Of a stretch of DNA of 64,000 nt, positions 24,630 through 34,661 are shown in pieces. The position numbers and the translations under genes are program-made. Positions within the stretch are counted from its first letter, which is position 1. The number at the start of each line of letters is the position of its first letter. Where the stretch lies: assembly GCA_963826975.1 (NCBI GenBank), contig CAWGZJ010000005.1:186001-250000 (forward strand). The letters are read 5' to 3'. The notes below the pieces were generated by a model. It saw only the letters and a list, made by a program, of their open reading frames with translations. It searched no databases and was not told the origin of the DNA. Source of the stretch: Palsa-883 sp963826975. Its GTDB lineage: Bacteria; Pseudomonadota; Alphaproteobacteria; Acetobacterales; Acetobacteraceae.

Positions 24630-26006
24630 ATGAGCATCATGAGCCGACGGTCCGTTGTGGCCGGATCATTGGGCTTGGCGGCAGCCGGGACCCTCGGGCG
24701 GCCGTACATTGCCAATGCCGCGGCGAAGTCGGCCGTCGTCTGGATGAACCAGGGCTTCATTCCTCAGGAAGACGAGGCGTTCAAAAAGGTCGCCGAAGAC
24801 TACATGAAGGCCAGCGGCAACAAGCTGGACTACAGCATCATGCCGTTCATGGCGATGAATCAGAAGACGATATCGGCGCTGACCAGCGGCGATGTGCCGG
24901 ATCTTGTGTTCATGGATGCGCCGCAGTCAATCCTGCCGCAGAATGCCTGGGACGACAAACTGGTGGATGTCACCGATGTCGTGTCTGCCTATGAGTTGCA
25001 GCTCTCCCCGACCGCGAAGTTGTGCTCGACCTTCTACAACAAGGCGACGAAGAAGCGTGACTACTATCTCTGCCCGATCAAGCAGGGCGGCACTCCGTTC
25101 CACATCTGGGGTGATCTGGTGGAGAAGGCTGGCTTCAAAGTGTCGGACGCTCCGAAGACCTGGGACGCGTTCTGGAATTTCTTCAAGCAGACGCAGGCGC
25201 CCCTGCGTGCCAAGGGAATGCGGAAAGCCTACGCTCTTGGCCTGCAGATCACCACCGTCGGACCGAACGACGGCAACAACCTGTTCGCGCATTTCATGAT
25301 CGCCAACGGCGGCCAGGATATCGTGACGTCGGACGGCAAGCTGCACACCGCCGATCCGAAGGTGCGCGAGGCGGCGATCAAGTCATGCGAGTTCCTGACA
25401 GATGCGTACAAGGCGGGATTCATTCCGCCCGAGGCGCTAAGCTGGAATGACGCCGACGACAACAACGGGTTCCATGAGAAGCTGTTCGTGATGGATTTCG
25501 ACGGCACGCTTTCGACCGAGCTGGCGATGATCACCGACAAGCAGGCGTTTTTGCACGACATGGTAACCATGGCCCCGCAGCAGAAAAACGATGGCTCGCC
25601 GATGGCCACCCAGATCAACGCCGGCGGCGGCTACATCCCGAAGGGGGCGAAGAACGTCGAGGTCGCCAAGGACTTCATGAAGTACTTCATGCAGCCGAAG
25701 GTGATGAATGAGAATCTGAAGGGTGGCCTGGGTCGCTGGATCCCGGCAATTCCGCAGGCAGTGAAGGATGATCCGTGGTGGGCCAACAGCGGCGAACCGT
25801 GCCTGCAGCCCTATGTTCAGGAAGTCGTGTACAACGCAACCATCCCCGTCTATGAGGGGTTCACCCCTGCCTGGGGCCAGGTCAGCGCCGAGCAGCTTTG
25901 GGGCCAGGCCCATGCCGACGTTATCAAGAACGGCATGAAGGTGGCTGACGCGATCGACAAGGCGTTCAAGCGGGCTGATCAGATCTTCGCGCGAATCGCC
26001 GGGTAA
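24630..26006 (+). CDS. ABC transporter extracellular solute-binding protein (Tat-exported)
   Basis: A 458-residue family-1 solute-binding protein of a carbohydrate-type (CUT1) importer. The N-terminus SRRSVVAGSLGLAAAGTLG is a twin-arginine signal, so the protein is probably exported folded. The mature part has GDVPDLVFMD and YIPKGAKNVEVAKDFMKYF, usual for sugar-binding lobes. The ATG at 24630 follows an AGGGAAGGA site. Permease genes start 18 bp downstream. The ligand is unknown; sugars, polyols or oligosaccharides are typical. Confidence 0.9.
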   Translation: MSIMSRRSVVAGSLGLAAAGTLGRPYIANAAAKSAVVWMNQGFIPQEDEAFKKVAEDYMKASGNKLDYSIMPFMAMNQKTISALTSGDVPDLVFMDAPQSILPQNAWDDKLVDVTDVVSAYELQLSPTAKLCSTFYNKATKKRDYYLCPIKQGGTPFHIWGDLVEKAGFKVSDAPKTWDAFWNFFKQTQAPLRAKGMRKAYALGLQITTVGPNDGNNLFAHFMIANGGQDIVTSDGKLHTADPKVREAAIKSCEFLTDAYKAGFIPPEALSWNDADDNNGFHEKLFVMDFDGTLSTELAMITDKQAFLHDMVTMAPQQKNDGSPMATQINAGGGYIPKGAKNVEVAKDFMKYFMQPKVMNENLKGGLGRWIPAIPQAVKDDPWWANSGEPCLQPYVQEVVYNATIPVYEGFTPAWGQVSAEQLWGQAHADVIKNGMKVADAIDKAFKRADQIFARIAG

Positions 26007-26023
26007 CCTGACGAGGCAAACAG

Positions 26024-26941
26024 ATGAGCATCACACAGCCGGCACTGACGGTCGGACGGTCCGTGGCTTCCACGCGGACGGCCCGACAACGCTGGTTCGG
26101 TGGGCTGCACGGTGCGGACTACGTCTGGGCGGTGGCGTTCGCATTGCCCTATATTGCGGTGTTCTTCGCATTCGTTCTGTATCCCATTTGTTACGGGCTC
26201 TGGCTGGGCAGCCAGCCGGAGCTCTACGCTCAGTTGTTTTCGGATCCACGCTATTTCACGGCGGTGATCAACACGGTGCTGTACGTCGGCATTGGCGTGA
26301 ACGTGAAGATGTTCCTGGCCCTGATGCTGTCAGGGTTCTTCATGCGAAAGCGCTGGTGGATCAAGGCGCTGCTGGTGGTTTTCATCCTGCCTTGGGCGAC
26401 GCCCGCACTGCCCGCCTATATGTCGATCCACTGGTTCCTGAATGGCCAGTGGGGCATGCTCAACAACGTGTTGTGGTTGCTCACTGGCATCGATGGGCCG
26501 GTCTACCTCAATTCGCACTGGATGGGGCTGGCTTGCAACATCGGTGCGTATATCTGGAAGAACCTGCCGTTCTGGACGGTGATCCTGCTGGCCGGCAGGA
26601 TGGCGGTGCCGCAGGAGTTGTATGAAGCGGCGGACGTGGATGGCGCGACGGGCCTGCGCCGATTTACCAATGTGACGTTTCCGCTGCTGGCGAACCTGTA
26701 TTTCGTCTGCATCCTGCTTGATACCGTGTTTGCCCTTGGCGACTTCAACGCGACCTATTTCGTCTCCGGCGGTGGGCCGGCGATGTCCACCGAGGTGCTG
26801 GCCACATTGGGCATCCGCTACGCCTATACCGTCGCACTCCCTAGGCTGGGCGTGGCGGAGGTCATGACCGCCCTGCCGGTGCTGATTCCGCTTGTCTACA
26901 TACTGATGCGGAAACTTCGGATGTCGGAGGCGCAGCTATGA
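26024..26941 (+). CDS. ABC transporter permease, MalF/UgpA-type, first pair
   Basis: A 305-residue inner-membrane permease with six hydrophobic helices. The EAA loop that contacts the ATPase is visible as ELYEAADVDGATGLRRF. It overlaps the next permease by four bases. It is closely similar along its whole length to the protein encoded at 27922-28839 (shared blocks include GVNVKMFLA and DPRY), which indicates a tandem duplication of the permease pair. Confidence 0.92.
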   Translation: MSITQPALTVGRSVASTRTARQRWFGGLHGADYVWAVAFALPYIAVFFAFVLYPICYGLWLGSQPELYAQLFSDPRYFTAVINTVLYVGIGVNVKMFLALMLSGFFMRKRWWIKALLVVFILPWATPALPAYMSIHWFLNGQWGMLNNVLWLLTGIDGPVYLNSHWMGLACNIGAYIWKNLPFWTVILLAGRMAVPQELYEAADVDGATGLRRFTNVTFPLLANLYFVCILLDTVFALGDFNATYFVSGGGPAMSTEVLATLGIRYAYTVALPRLGVAEVMTALPVLIPLVYILMRKLRMSEAQL

Positions 26942-27885
26942 GTGCGACGTACGGCAGAACTGTTGCCACGGGCCCGACCGGAGCCCGCAAGACGGACGAG
27001 GGCGCCGTGCGGGTGGTTCCCGCGCGAAAGTCGGGGCCGAACTATCGGCTGCGACGCTACGGGGTGGAAGCGCTGACCATGGTGCTCGGCCTGGTGATCG
27101 CCATCTGGTCGATCACGCCGATCTACAACATGTGGGTCATCGCGCTGGATAGCCACGATGACGTGTTCGCTGGCGCGATCTGGCCCGAGCATCCGTCGCT
27201 GCAAAGCTTTGTCGTCGTGGTGACCCAGGGATTCTGGTACCTGGCGAATTTCTGGCATCAGTTTGGCAACAGTTTCTACGTCGGCCTGACGACGATGTTC
27301 CTGACGCTGCTGATCGGCTCGCTGGCCAGCTTCACGGTTGGGAGGTTGCGGCTGCGCAACGGCTGGATGCTGACGAATGCCGCGCTGATGACCTACGTCA
27401 TTCCGGCGTCGTTCCTGGCGATCCCGTTCTACCGGATCATGCAGATCTATGGGTTGACCAACAACCTGTGGTCAGTGGTCGCGGCCCTGACGACGTTCGC
27501 CACGCCGTATGCGATCTTCATCTTCTCGCAATACGGCAAGTCGATCCCGATGGAGCTTGACGAGTCGGCGCGGATCGATGGTGCCAACCCGTTGCAGATC
27601 TACTTTCGGATCTACCTGCCGCTGATGGCGCCGGCCTTGGTGGCGGTTGGCACCTATGCGCTGTTGCTGGCGTGGAACGAGTACCTGTACAACTTCCTGC
27701 TGCTGTCCACGCCGCAGAGCATGACGGTGGCGGTTGCGCTGGCGCAGTTCCTCAACAGCGATGAATCGCCGTGGAACTACATGATGGCGACCGCCATCAT
27801 CTACGCGCTGCCGCCGATCATTTTGTATTACGGGTTCCGCCGCTACATGGCGGCAGGGCTGACCATGGGCGGCGTCAAGGGATAG
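26938..27885 (+). CDS. ABC transporter permease, MalG/UgpE-type, first pair
   Basis: A 315-residue permease with six helices and the EAA-type loop MELDESARIDGANPLQIYF. It has the C-terminal GLTMGGVKG typical of MalG-like subunits. It is coupled to the previous gene (ATGA). It is closely similar to the protein encoded at 28836-29723, its counterpart in the second pair. Confidence 0.92.
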   Translation: MSATYGRTVATGPTGARKTDEGAVRVVPARKSGPNYRLRRYGVEALTMVLGLVIAIWSITPIYNMWVIALDSHDDVFAGAIWPEHPSLQSFVVVVTQGFWYLANFWHQFGNSFYVGLTTMFLTLLIGSLASFTVGRLRLRNGWMLTNAALMTYVIPASFLAIPFYRIMQIYGLTNNLWSVVAALTTFATPYAIFIFSQYGKSIPMELDESARIDGANPLQIYFRIYLPLMAPALVAVGTYALLLAWNEYLYNFLLLSTPQSMTVAVALAQFLNSDESPWNYMMATAIIYALPPIILYYGFRRYMAAGLTMGGVKG

Positions 27886-27921
27886 CTGCGACGACCGCCG
27901 CGGCTGCCGCGGGGTGAGACG

Positions 27922-28839
27922 ATGAGCAGCACGCAGCAGGCTCTTGGGTTTGGCGGGCACATGGCGGTCAGCCAGTCGCGGCGTCCGCCATGGCGTTTCC
28001 GTGTGCAGGGCTCGGACACTGCCTGGGCGATCGCCTTCGTCATTCCGTACGTGGCGGTATTTGCCGCTTTCGTCATTTATCCCGTGGTGTTCGGGCTTTG
28101 GATGGGCAGCGATCCGGCGCTGTACGGTACGCTGTTCGGCGATCCGCGCTATGTGACCACGGCGATCAACACCCTGCTGTTCGTGGCCGTCGGCGTGAAC
28201 GTGAAGATGTTTCTGGCGTTCCTGTTGTCCGGCTATTTCATGAGCCGGAGTTGGTGGGTGCGGTCGTTGCTGGCCATCTACCTGATACCTTGGGCTTTGC
28301 CGGCGCTGGTCGTGTTCACCTCGATCCATTTCATGCTGGTCACGCAATGGGGCCTGCTCGACAGCCTGTGGCGTGCGGTCACTGGACAGGACGGACCGCT
28401 GTTCCTGACCCATGAATGGATCGCGATGGGAGCCAATATCGTTGCCTATATCTGGAAATGGATGCCGTTCTGGACGTTGATTTTCCTGGGCGCGCGGATG
28501 GCGATCCCGCTGGACATCTACGAGGCAGCCGAGATCGACGGCGCGTCGGGCTATCGACGTTTGATCTATGTGACGTTTCCGTTGCTGGCGAATGTCTATC
28601 TGATCTGCACTTTGCTTTCCACCGTCTGGACGCTTGGCGATTTTCCGACGGTGTATTTCGTGTCCAGCGGCGCGCCGGGACGGCTGACCGATGTGTTGGC
28701 CACCTACGGCTTCCACGAGGCCTTCGATTTCGGCTACCCGAACCTTGGCGTGGCGGCGATGATGTCGGCGCTGCCGGTGCTGATCCCGCTGGTGATCCTG
28801 CTGATGCGGCGCGTCCGGGTGACGGGGGTGCAACTATGA
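27922..28839 (+). CDS. ABC transporter permease, MalF/UgpA-type, second pair
   Basis: A 305-residue permease, paralogue of the protein at 26024. Six helices and EAA loop DIYEAAEIDGASGYRRL. It begins 36 bases after the first pair and overlaps the next permease by four bases, so all five genes from 24630 probably form one transcript. Confidence 0.92.
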   Translation: MSSTQQALGFGGHMAVSQSRRPPWRFRVQGSDTAWAIAFVIPYVAVFAAFVIYPVVFGLWMGSDPALYGTLFGDPRYVTTAINTLLFVAVGVNVKMFLAFLLSGYFMSRSWWVRSLLAIYLIPWALPALVVFTSIHFMLVTQWGLLDSLWRAVTGQDGPLFLTHEWIAMGANIVAYIWKWMPFWTLIFLGARMAIPLDIYEAAEIDGASGYRRLIYVTFPLLANVYLICTLLSTVWTLGDFPTVYFVSSGAPGRLTDVLATYGFHEAFDFGYPNLGVAAMMSALPVLIPLVILLMRRVRVTGVQL

Positions 28840-29723
28840 GCCTGGCACTGACCTCCGGCCACGCGGGGTTCCGTCCGCGCCATCGCCGGCGTCGGCTGTT
28901 GACGAAGGCGGGCGCGGTGGCTCTGGGCGTTGGATTGCTGATCTGGACGCTGCTGCCGGTCTACAACATGCTGTTGATGGCGCTTGACTCCGACGCCGAT
29001 GAATTCACCGGCAGCATCTGGCCGCCGGATCCCAATCTGGACAGTTTCCGTTCGGTGTGGACGGAAGACTACTGGCTGATGGACCATTTCTGGCACCAGT
29101 ACGCCAACAGCATCTACCTGGGCGTTGCGACGATGGTGCTGACCGTGCTGATCGGTTCGCTCGCCAGCTTTTCGCTGGGCCGGATGCGCCTGCGCAAGGG
29201 GTGGATTGTCACCGACTTTGCGCTGCTGACCTATGTGTTGCCGACCGCGTTTCTGGTCATACCGTTCGTGCACATCATGCACAAATACGGCATGTCGGAC
29301 AGCCTGTGGGCGGTGGTCGCGGCGATGGTGACGTTTGCCACGCCGTATGCCATTCTGATTTTGCATCAATATGGCAAGCTGATCCCGATGGAGTTGGATG
29401 AGTTGGCGAAGATCGATGGCGCGTCGCCGCTGCAGGTGTATCTTCGCATCTACCTGCCGCTGATGGCACCCGCGCTGGTCGCGGTCGGCGTGTATGCGCT
29501 GCTGCTGGCGTGGAACGAATATATCTATCAATATTTGCTGCTGTCATCGACTTCAAACATGACGGTGGCGGTGGCGATCAACCAGTTCTTCGACAGCGAC
29601 GAGGCGCCGTGGAACTACATGATGGCGATTGCGATCATCTATTCGCTGCCGCCGATCGCGATCTACTTCGCGCTGCGCCGCTTCATGGTGGCGGGCCTGA
29701 CGTTCGGCGGGGTGAAGGGTTAG
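28836..29723 (+). CDS. ABC transporter permease, MalG/UgpE-type, second pair
   Basis: A 295-residue permease, paralogue of the protein at 26938. The EAA-type loop reads MELDELAKIDGASPLQVYL and the C-terminus GLTFGGVKG. The ATG at 28836 overlaps the previous stop, which fixes the start. No ATP-binding subunit follows: the next genes encode TonB and its receptor. The transporter must borrow an ATPase encoded elsewhere. Confidence 0.92.
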   Translation: MSLALTSGHAGFRPRHRRRRLLTKAGAVALGVGLLIWTLLPVYNMLLMALDSDADEFTGSIWPPDPNLDSFRSVWTEDYWLMDHFWHQYANSIYLGVATMVLTVLIGSLASFSLGRMRLRKGWIVTDFALLTYVLPTAFLVIPFVHIMHKYGMSDSLWAVVAAMVTFATPYAILILHQYGKLIPMELDELAKIDGASPLQVYLRIYLPLMAPALVAVGVYALLLAWNEYIYQYLLLSSTSNMTVAVAINQFFDSDEAPWNYMMAIAIIYSLPPIAIYFALRRFMVAGLTFGGVKG

Positions 29724-29762
29724 CCCGCATTTCTCACACTCTCGCGGGTGCTGGCGTGGTCC

Positions 29763-29840
29763 TTGTCGTGCCAACAGGTTTTCGCACCTTGCCAATACGC
29801 CCGGTATTGCCGGCGGTGCGAAAACCTGTTGGCACGACAA
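29763..29840. repeat. Perfect 26-bp-arm hairpin
   Basis: Arms TTGTCGTGCCAACAGGTTTT (continuing to 29788) and 29815-29840 are exactly complementary; the loop itself contains a second short stem (CAATAC...GTATTG), so the whole 78 bp is close to one palindrome. It follows the last permease gene by 39 bases and may end its transcript, but no T-run is present. Confidence 0.92.
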
Positions 29841-29925
29841 TGCCCTGCGCCATCATCCCGCAACAGTATGAGAAATACGGGCTAAGCGGCGTGCGGCCGC
29901 ACCGATCCATTGCTGTCGCGTTGCC

Positions 29926-31020
29926 ATGAATGTTGCGTGGGCAGCGCGCCGGGGCGGCCGCGCGAGTTATGCCGCGCGCGGCGCCGGGGTGTGCTGGTCG
30001 CTGGCGCATCCGGCTGAGTTGCGAGGTACCGGGCTGCCAGCTTCCGACCGGCAGCGGTTGTTGCAGGATCGCGCGGCGCGCTCGTCCGCTGTGCCGATCG
30101 CGCTGTCGGTCCTGGCGCATATCGCGTGCGTGATTGCATTCACGCTGGCCGTGCCAGGCCGGATGGCGCCGCCCGACATTCCGGATACGGCACGTGTTGC
30201 GATGGTGTTCGAGCCCGCGCCTGTGGCGTCGCCGGCTTCGCTGCCACCGGCACCGGTGGCTTCGTCGCTCATGGCGCCCCCGCTGGTGGTGCCCCAGCTC
30301 GTGGCGCCACCGGCTGAGCCTACGGTCGTCCCGCCGCAAACTGAAACGAGTCCCGCGGCAGCGGCGGCAAGCGAGTTGCCACCACCACCCGTTGCGCAAC
30401 CGTCGGCGACGCAAGCGCCAGTTCCGGTGGCCCTGCCCGCCCCTTCGCTGCCCGCCCCTTCGCTGCCCGCCTCTGCCCTGCCCGCCCCTTCGCTGCCCGC
30501 CCCTGCCCCGCTGGCGCCTGCTCCGCTACCGCCTGCTCCGGCGCCGGTTCGCCTTACGCGCTCGGCGCCCAAGGCTGCCTCACCTTCGGCGCGAAAACCG
30601 TTGCCACAGCGGCAAGCCGCGGTGCGCCCCAACAGCGCGCCTGCCAACAAACTCGCCAGCCTTACGCCGCCGCCTTCGCCCACAGCGTCCCAATCATCGG
30701 ACGTTGCCGCGGCCCGCCCCGTGGCGCCGGCCCCGCTGATTCCACCGCGACCCGTTGCAGGGATGGCAACCAACCGCGCGCCAGCCTACCCGCAAATTGC
30801 CCTGAGCCGCGGCGAAACCGGACGCGTGATGCTGCGCGTCAACGTGTCATCGGATGGCAGGCCGCTGGAGGTGGACGTCGCAGAGACCAGTGGCTATCCC
30901 AGCCTCGACGTTGCCGCCCAGGCGGCGGTGCGCCGGTGGCAGTTCATTCCGGCGACGCAGGCCGGTAGCCCGGTTGCGGCGATCGCTGAGGTTCCTGTTC
31001 GGTTCCGGCTCGACAATTGA
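29926..31020 (+). CDS. tonB: TonB family energy transducer
   Basis: A 364-residue TonB protein. An unusually long N-terminal part (about 45 residues) precedes the membrane anchor VPIALSVLAHIACVIAFTLAV. A proline/alanine-rich periplasmic spacer of about 190 residues follows. The C-terminal TonB domain (about 280-364) has the YPQIALSRGETGRVMLRV and AVRRWQFIPA motifs. The spacer contains tandem LPAPS repeats. It couples the proton motive force to the receptor encoded next. Exb genes are not in the window. Confidence 0.9.
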   Translation: MNVAWAARRGGRASYAARGAGVCWSLAHPAELRGTGLPASDRQRLLQDRAARSSAVPIALSVLAHIACVIAFTLAVPGRMAPPDIPDTARVAMVFEPAPVASPASLPPAPVASSLMAPPLVVPQLVAPPAEPTVVPPQTETSPAAAAASELPPPPVAQPSATQAPVPVALPAPSLPAPSLPASALPAPSLPAPAPLAPAPLPPAPAPVRLTRSAPKAASPSARKPLPQRQAAVRPNSAPANKLASLTPPPSPTASQSSDVAAARPVAPAPLIPPRPVAGMATNRAPAYPQIALSRGETGRVMLRVNVSSDGRPLEVDVAETSGYPSLDVAAQAAVRRWQFIPATQAGSPVAAIAEVPVRFRLDN

Positions 31021-31178
31021 GGTGCCATCGGGCGATCCGGTAGACCCGCGATGACGCGGGTTGTGCTGCGTACGACAATGCTATCGGCGTCTGGTATAAC
31101 TGCTTCACACGTCGCCGGTGCGCGCCAAGACGTCCTGCCGGGGACCTGGGGACCGGCGTGACGGGGGAATGAAGCGGC

Positions 31179-33649
31179 GTGCCATCAATCGAGTCGATTG
31201 TTTCCGTGCGGTGCCTGGGCATTGCAGCGATGGCGATCCTGCTGGCTGGCACCGCGGCCGCCCAGACCCTGCCCCAGACGGGCGGGCCGCAGACGGGTGG
31301 GCCGCAGACGGGTGGGCCGCAGACGGGTGGGCCGCAGACAAGCGCGCCGCAGACGGAGGCGCCGCAGACCGAAGCGCCGAAGACGCAAGCGCCAGTCACC
31401 GAACTACCACCGGTCACCGTCATCGGCACCTCGCCGCTGCTGGGCTCGGGCGTCGACCGCGACACCGTGCCGGCCGAGACCAACGTGCTGAAGGGCGACG
31501 ACCTTACGCGGGGCGGCACCACCACTGCTGATCCGGTGCGGGCACTGAATGAGCAGGTCGGTGGCGTCAATCTCAATTCGGCGTCAGGCAATCCCAATCA
31601 GCCGACCCTGGTCTATCACGGGTTCCTGGCATCGGCGTTGCAGGGCACGTCGCAAGGGCTTGCCGTCTATGTCAACGGCGTCCGCTTCAACCAGGCGTTT
31701 GGCGACACGGTAAATTTCGACCTGCTGCCCGATATGGCGATCGATGCGATGAACCTGGAGGGCTCGAACCCGGTGTTCGGCCTGAATGCGCTCGGCGGCG
31801 CACTGAATGTGCAGCTCAAGAACGGCTTCACCTATCATGGCGGCGAGCTCAGAGCTGCACGGCGGGTCATTCACGACGTTTGGCGGCGGCTTCCAGTTCG
31901 GCAAGCAGAGCGGCAATACCGCGATGTATGTTGCGGGAGCGGAATGCATCAGGACGGCTGGCGCGATCTGCAATCGTCCGACCTGGAGAATTTCTACGGC
32001 GATATCGGCTGGCGCGGCGACACCGGCGAGCTGCATTTCAATACGTTGCTGGCCAACTCGAGGCTGAACGGACCGGGCACCTCGCCGGTGGAACTGCTCG
32101 CCGCCGACCCCGCCGCGCAGTTCACCGGCCCCAACGCGATCTACAACACCTTCGTGCAGCTGAGCCTGTCAGGCAACGTTGCGATCAGCGATACGATCTC
32201 GCTCCAGGCCGTCACCTACTACAACAATTTCCTGCAGCGCGTGACCAACGGCAATGCCCCGAACGATGTGCCATGCAACGACGGGTCGGGATTGCTGTGC
32301 TCCGATCCTGGTCCGCCCCCTGTCCCCAGCACCACGCGCGGCGGGGCCACGATCCCGGCGTTCCTCGGTGCGAATCCGTTTTCCTATTCGGAGCTGGACA
32401 ACCAGACCACGAACACCAATGGCTATGGCGCCTCGATCCAGGCGACCGACACGCAAACCGTGTTCGGCTTCAAGAACCACCTGGTTGGCGGCATCAGCTT
32501 CGACGGCGCACAGATCGGAGTTTACTGGCACTTCTTATATCGGCGGCATTACCCCGGAAACCCGCGTGTTCATCGGCCCCGGCGTGATCATCGATGAGCC
32601 TGGCAGCAACGTGCCCGTGCGGGTGGGCATCAGCGATGCGTATTACGGCGCGTTCGTTGCCGACACGTTCAACGTGACCGACCGGCTGGCGCTGACCGCC
32701 TCGGGCCGGTTCAACGCGGCTCAGATCGATCTGAACGATCAGAACGGCGGCGATCTGACCGGGAATCATTCGTATCAGCGGTTCAATCCGGCGGCCGGCG
32801 TGACCTATAAGGTGACGCCGTGGTTGACCGCCTATGCCGGCTACGCGGAGGCGAACCGCGCGCCCACGCCGGCCGAACTTTCCTGTGCCGGCCCGGCGGA
32901 TTCCTGCAGCCTGGCCAATTTCTTCGTCGGTGACCCGAACCTCAAGCAGGTGGTCTCCCATACGGTGGAGGCCGGCTTGCGCGGCACCGTTCGCATCGGT
33001 GACGCCGATCGTCTGAGCTACGATCTTGGTGTCTACCGCAGCGACCTCGACGACGACATCGTCGTTCGTCAATAGCGTGACCTTGAACCGGGCATTCTTC
33101 ACCAATGTCGGGCAGACGCGCCGGCAGGGGGTGGACGCCAGCATCCAATACAAGGCGCCGCGGTGGTCAGCATACCTCGCCTACAGCTACACCAAGGCGA
33201 CCTTCCAAAGCGGGTTCGTGGAGGCCGCCGGCAGCAACCCGGCCGCCGATGCCAACGGTAACATCACCATCAACCCGGGCGACCAGTTGCCAGGTGTTCC
33301 GGTGCATCAGGGCAAGGTGGGCGTGACCTACCATGTCACCGATCAGTGGACGGTTGGCGGCGTCCTGATCGCGCAGAGCGGGCAGTACCTGTTCGGTGAC
33401 GACGCGAACCTGACGCCTCAGTTGCCCGGCTTCGTTACGCTGAACTTGAGCACCAGCTATCAGCTTACGCCGCGCATTCAGTTTTTCGCCTCGGTCGAGA
33501 ACGTTACTGATGCGCGATACTATACTTACGGCACGTTCTCGCCGACCACGTCGGTGTTTCTTGCGCAGGCACCGAATGCGACCAATCCGCGTGCGTATAG
33601 TCCCGCCGCGCCGGTCGCTGGTTTTGGCGGGGTGCGGATTACGTTCTGA
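31179..33649 (+). pseudogene. TonB-dependent receptor, four frameshifts
   Basis: An outer-membrane receptor split across frames. It has a signal peptide (CLGIAAMAILLAGTAAAQ), a PQTGG repeat region, TonB box/plug (PPVTVIGTSPLLG; NPVFGLNALGGALNV), and a barrel ending in VAGFGGVRITF. One base seems inserted near 31851 (restoring GELELHGGSF) and one lost near 31937 (restoring VAGSGMHQDGW). One is inserted near 32514 (leading to EFTGTSYIGGITPETRVF) and one near 33063 (leading to FVNSVTLNRAFFTNVG). Corrected, the protein is full length, about 820 residues, so loss of function is recent or these are sequence errors. The start is GTG 31179 or GTG 31206. Confidence 0.85.
31272..31390 (+). repeat. In-frame 15-bp tandem repeat (PQTGG)
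   Basis: Tandem 15-bp units, GGGCCGCAGACGGGT and variants, encode PQTGG four times and then diverged PQTSA, PQTEA and PKTQA units right after the receptor's signal peptide. The first units are nearly identical in DNA, so the expansion is recent. Confidence 0.9.
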
Positions 33650-33797
33650 CGGGCGCGCGCCATGCGGATGCGGAACAGGGTTGGGTTCCGGCGGGCCGGT
33701 GACATTGGTGTGGCCAACGCGCCCGCTTGTGCCGGCGCCAATCGGCACCGCCTGCCGATGTGCGACGATTGAGCCGACGCGGCGGAGCGACCGCGTC

Positions 33798-34049
33798 TCA
33801 GCGGCAGCCTGGCGCGCCTGGGTTCACGCCGCACCCGCCAGGGGTTGAATTGTAACGCTCATGCGGAGCGGGCGGTGTGACTTCGCCGCCCTGCGTGGTG
33901 CCGTGGGACGTGCACTCGCAATATCCGCCAACGGGCATGGAGGTGGGGCAGGTCAGCCGATCCGCCCGGCAGGTATTCGCGAGGGCCTGGCCGCCAGCCA
34001 GCGCCATGGCGGCGATGAGCGCGGCGGCCAAATAGCTGGGAAGGTTCAT
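33798..34049 (-). CDS. Small secreted cysteine-rich protein
   Basis: An 83-residue protein with a clear signal peptide (MNLPSYLAAALIAAMALAGG, cleavage likely after ALA). The short mature part has six cysteines: TCRADRLTC, GYCECTS, GGCGV and PGCR. An AAAGG site precedes the ATG ending at 34049. I recognise no family. The cysteines could form disulfides or bind metal in the periplasm or outside. Confidence 0.6.
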   Translation of the reverse strand: MNLPSYLAAALIAAMALAGGQALANTCRADRLTCPTSMPVGGYCECTSHGTTQGGEVTPPAPHERYNSTPGGCGVNPGAPGCR

Positions 34050-34190
34050 GCTGGTGAGCCTTTCATGGTCCGGGCGGGGTGCGTACCGCGGGCAACACGA
34101 TGGAGCGCTGCTGTTTAACACCTTGGTTCGCCTGGTGTTCTAACAAGTGCGAGATATGTCATCACCCCGCCAGATCGCCAGCGATCGGCC

Positions 34191-34643
34191 CTACTCGACT
34201 GCCATGCCCTTTTCGGCCAGTTCCTTCCTGGCGCTCTCGTTCTTGGCCAAGTGCACCAGATCCATGCCGCGCAGGACGTTGGGTGCCTTGGTGAACTGGA
34301 TGTTGTCGTAGCCGACGATCTCGATGCGGTTGCCCCATGGGTCGCGGAAGTCGAGGAAGCGGCCGTCGAGCAGCGTGACGCCGGCAGCCTTGAGGGCACT
34401 GCGCACCGCTTCCTTGTCGTCGACGACGAGGCCAAAATGGCGGCCGTCGTCCGCCGGCTGTTTGCGGCCCTGTTGAAGGGCGATGAATTGGTCGCCCAGC
34501 TCGATGAAGGCCATGGTCTCGCTTCTGCCGCGCAGCTTGAAATCGAAGAGGCGTCCGTAGAACGCCAGCGCCTCGTCGATGTTGCCCACTTCCAGCGCCA
34601 CATGATTCAAGCCCACGACACGTGCCTTTGAGGTATCAGCCAT
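34191..34643 (-). CDS. VOC (glyoxalase/bleomycin resistance/dioxygenase) family protein
   Basis: A 150-residue protein with the VOC beta-alpha-beta-beta-beta pattern: GLNHVALEVGNIDEALAFYG at the N-terminus with a metal-ligand His, and FRDPWGNRIEIVGYDNIQF near 100-117 with a metal-ligand Glu. It is a single-domain member. A lyase, isomerase or binding role is possible; none can be chosen. Confidence 0.88.
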   Translation of the reverse strand: MADTSKARVVGLNHVALEVGNIDEALAFYGRLFDFKLRGRSETMAFIELGDQFIALQQGRKQPADDGRHFGLVVDDKEAVRSALKAAGVTLLDGRFLDFRDPWGNRIEIVGYDNIQFTKAPNVLRGMDLVHLAKNESARKELAEKGMAVE

Positions 34644-34661
34644 CGGACACTCCTGTTGCAG

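Noticed and set aside
28416..28835. Longer start for the last permease gene
   Set aside because: The frame is open upstream, but that part lies within the preceding permease gene. The ATGA overlap at 28836 is the normal coupling seen also in the first pair.
31179..33649. Programmed frameshifting in the receptor gene
   Set aside because: Four separate shifts of both signs with no slippery sequence or stimulatory structure; mutation or sequence error is simpler.
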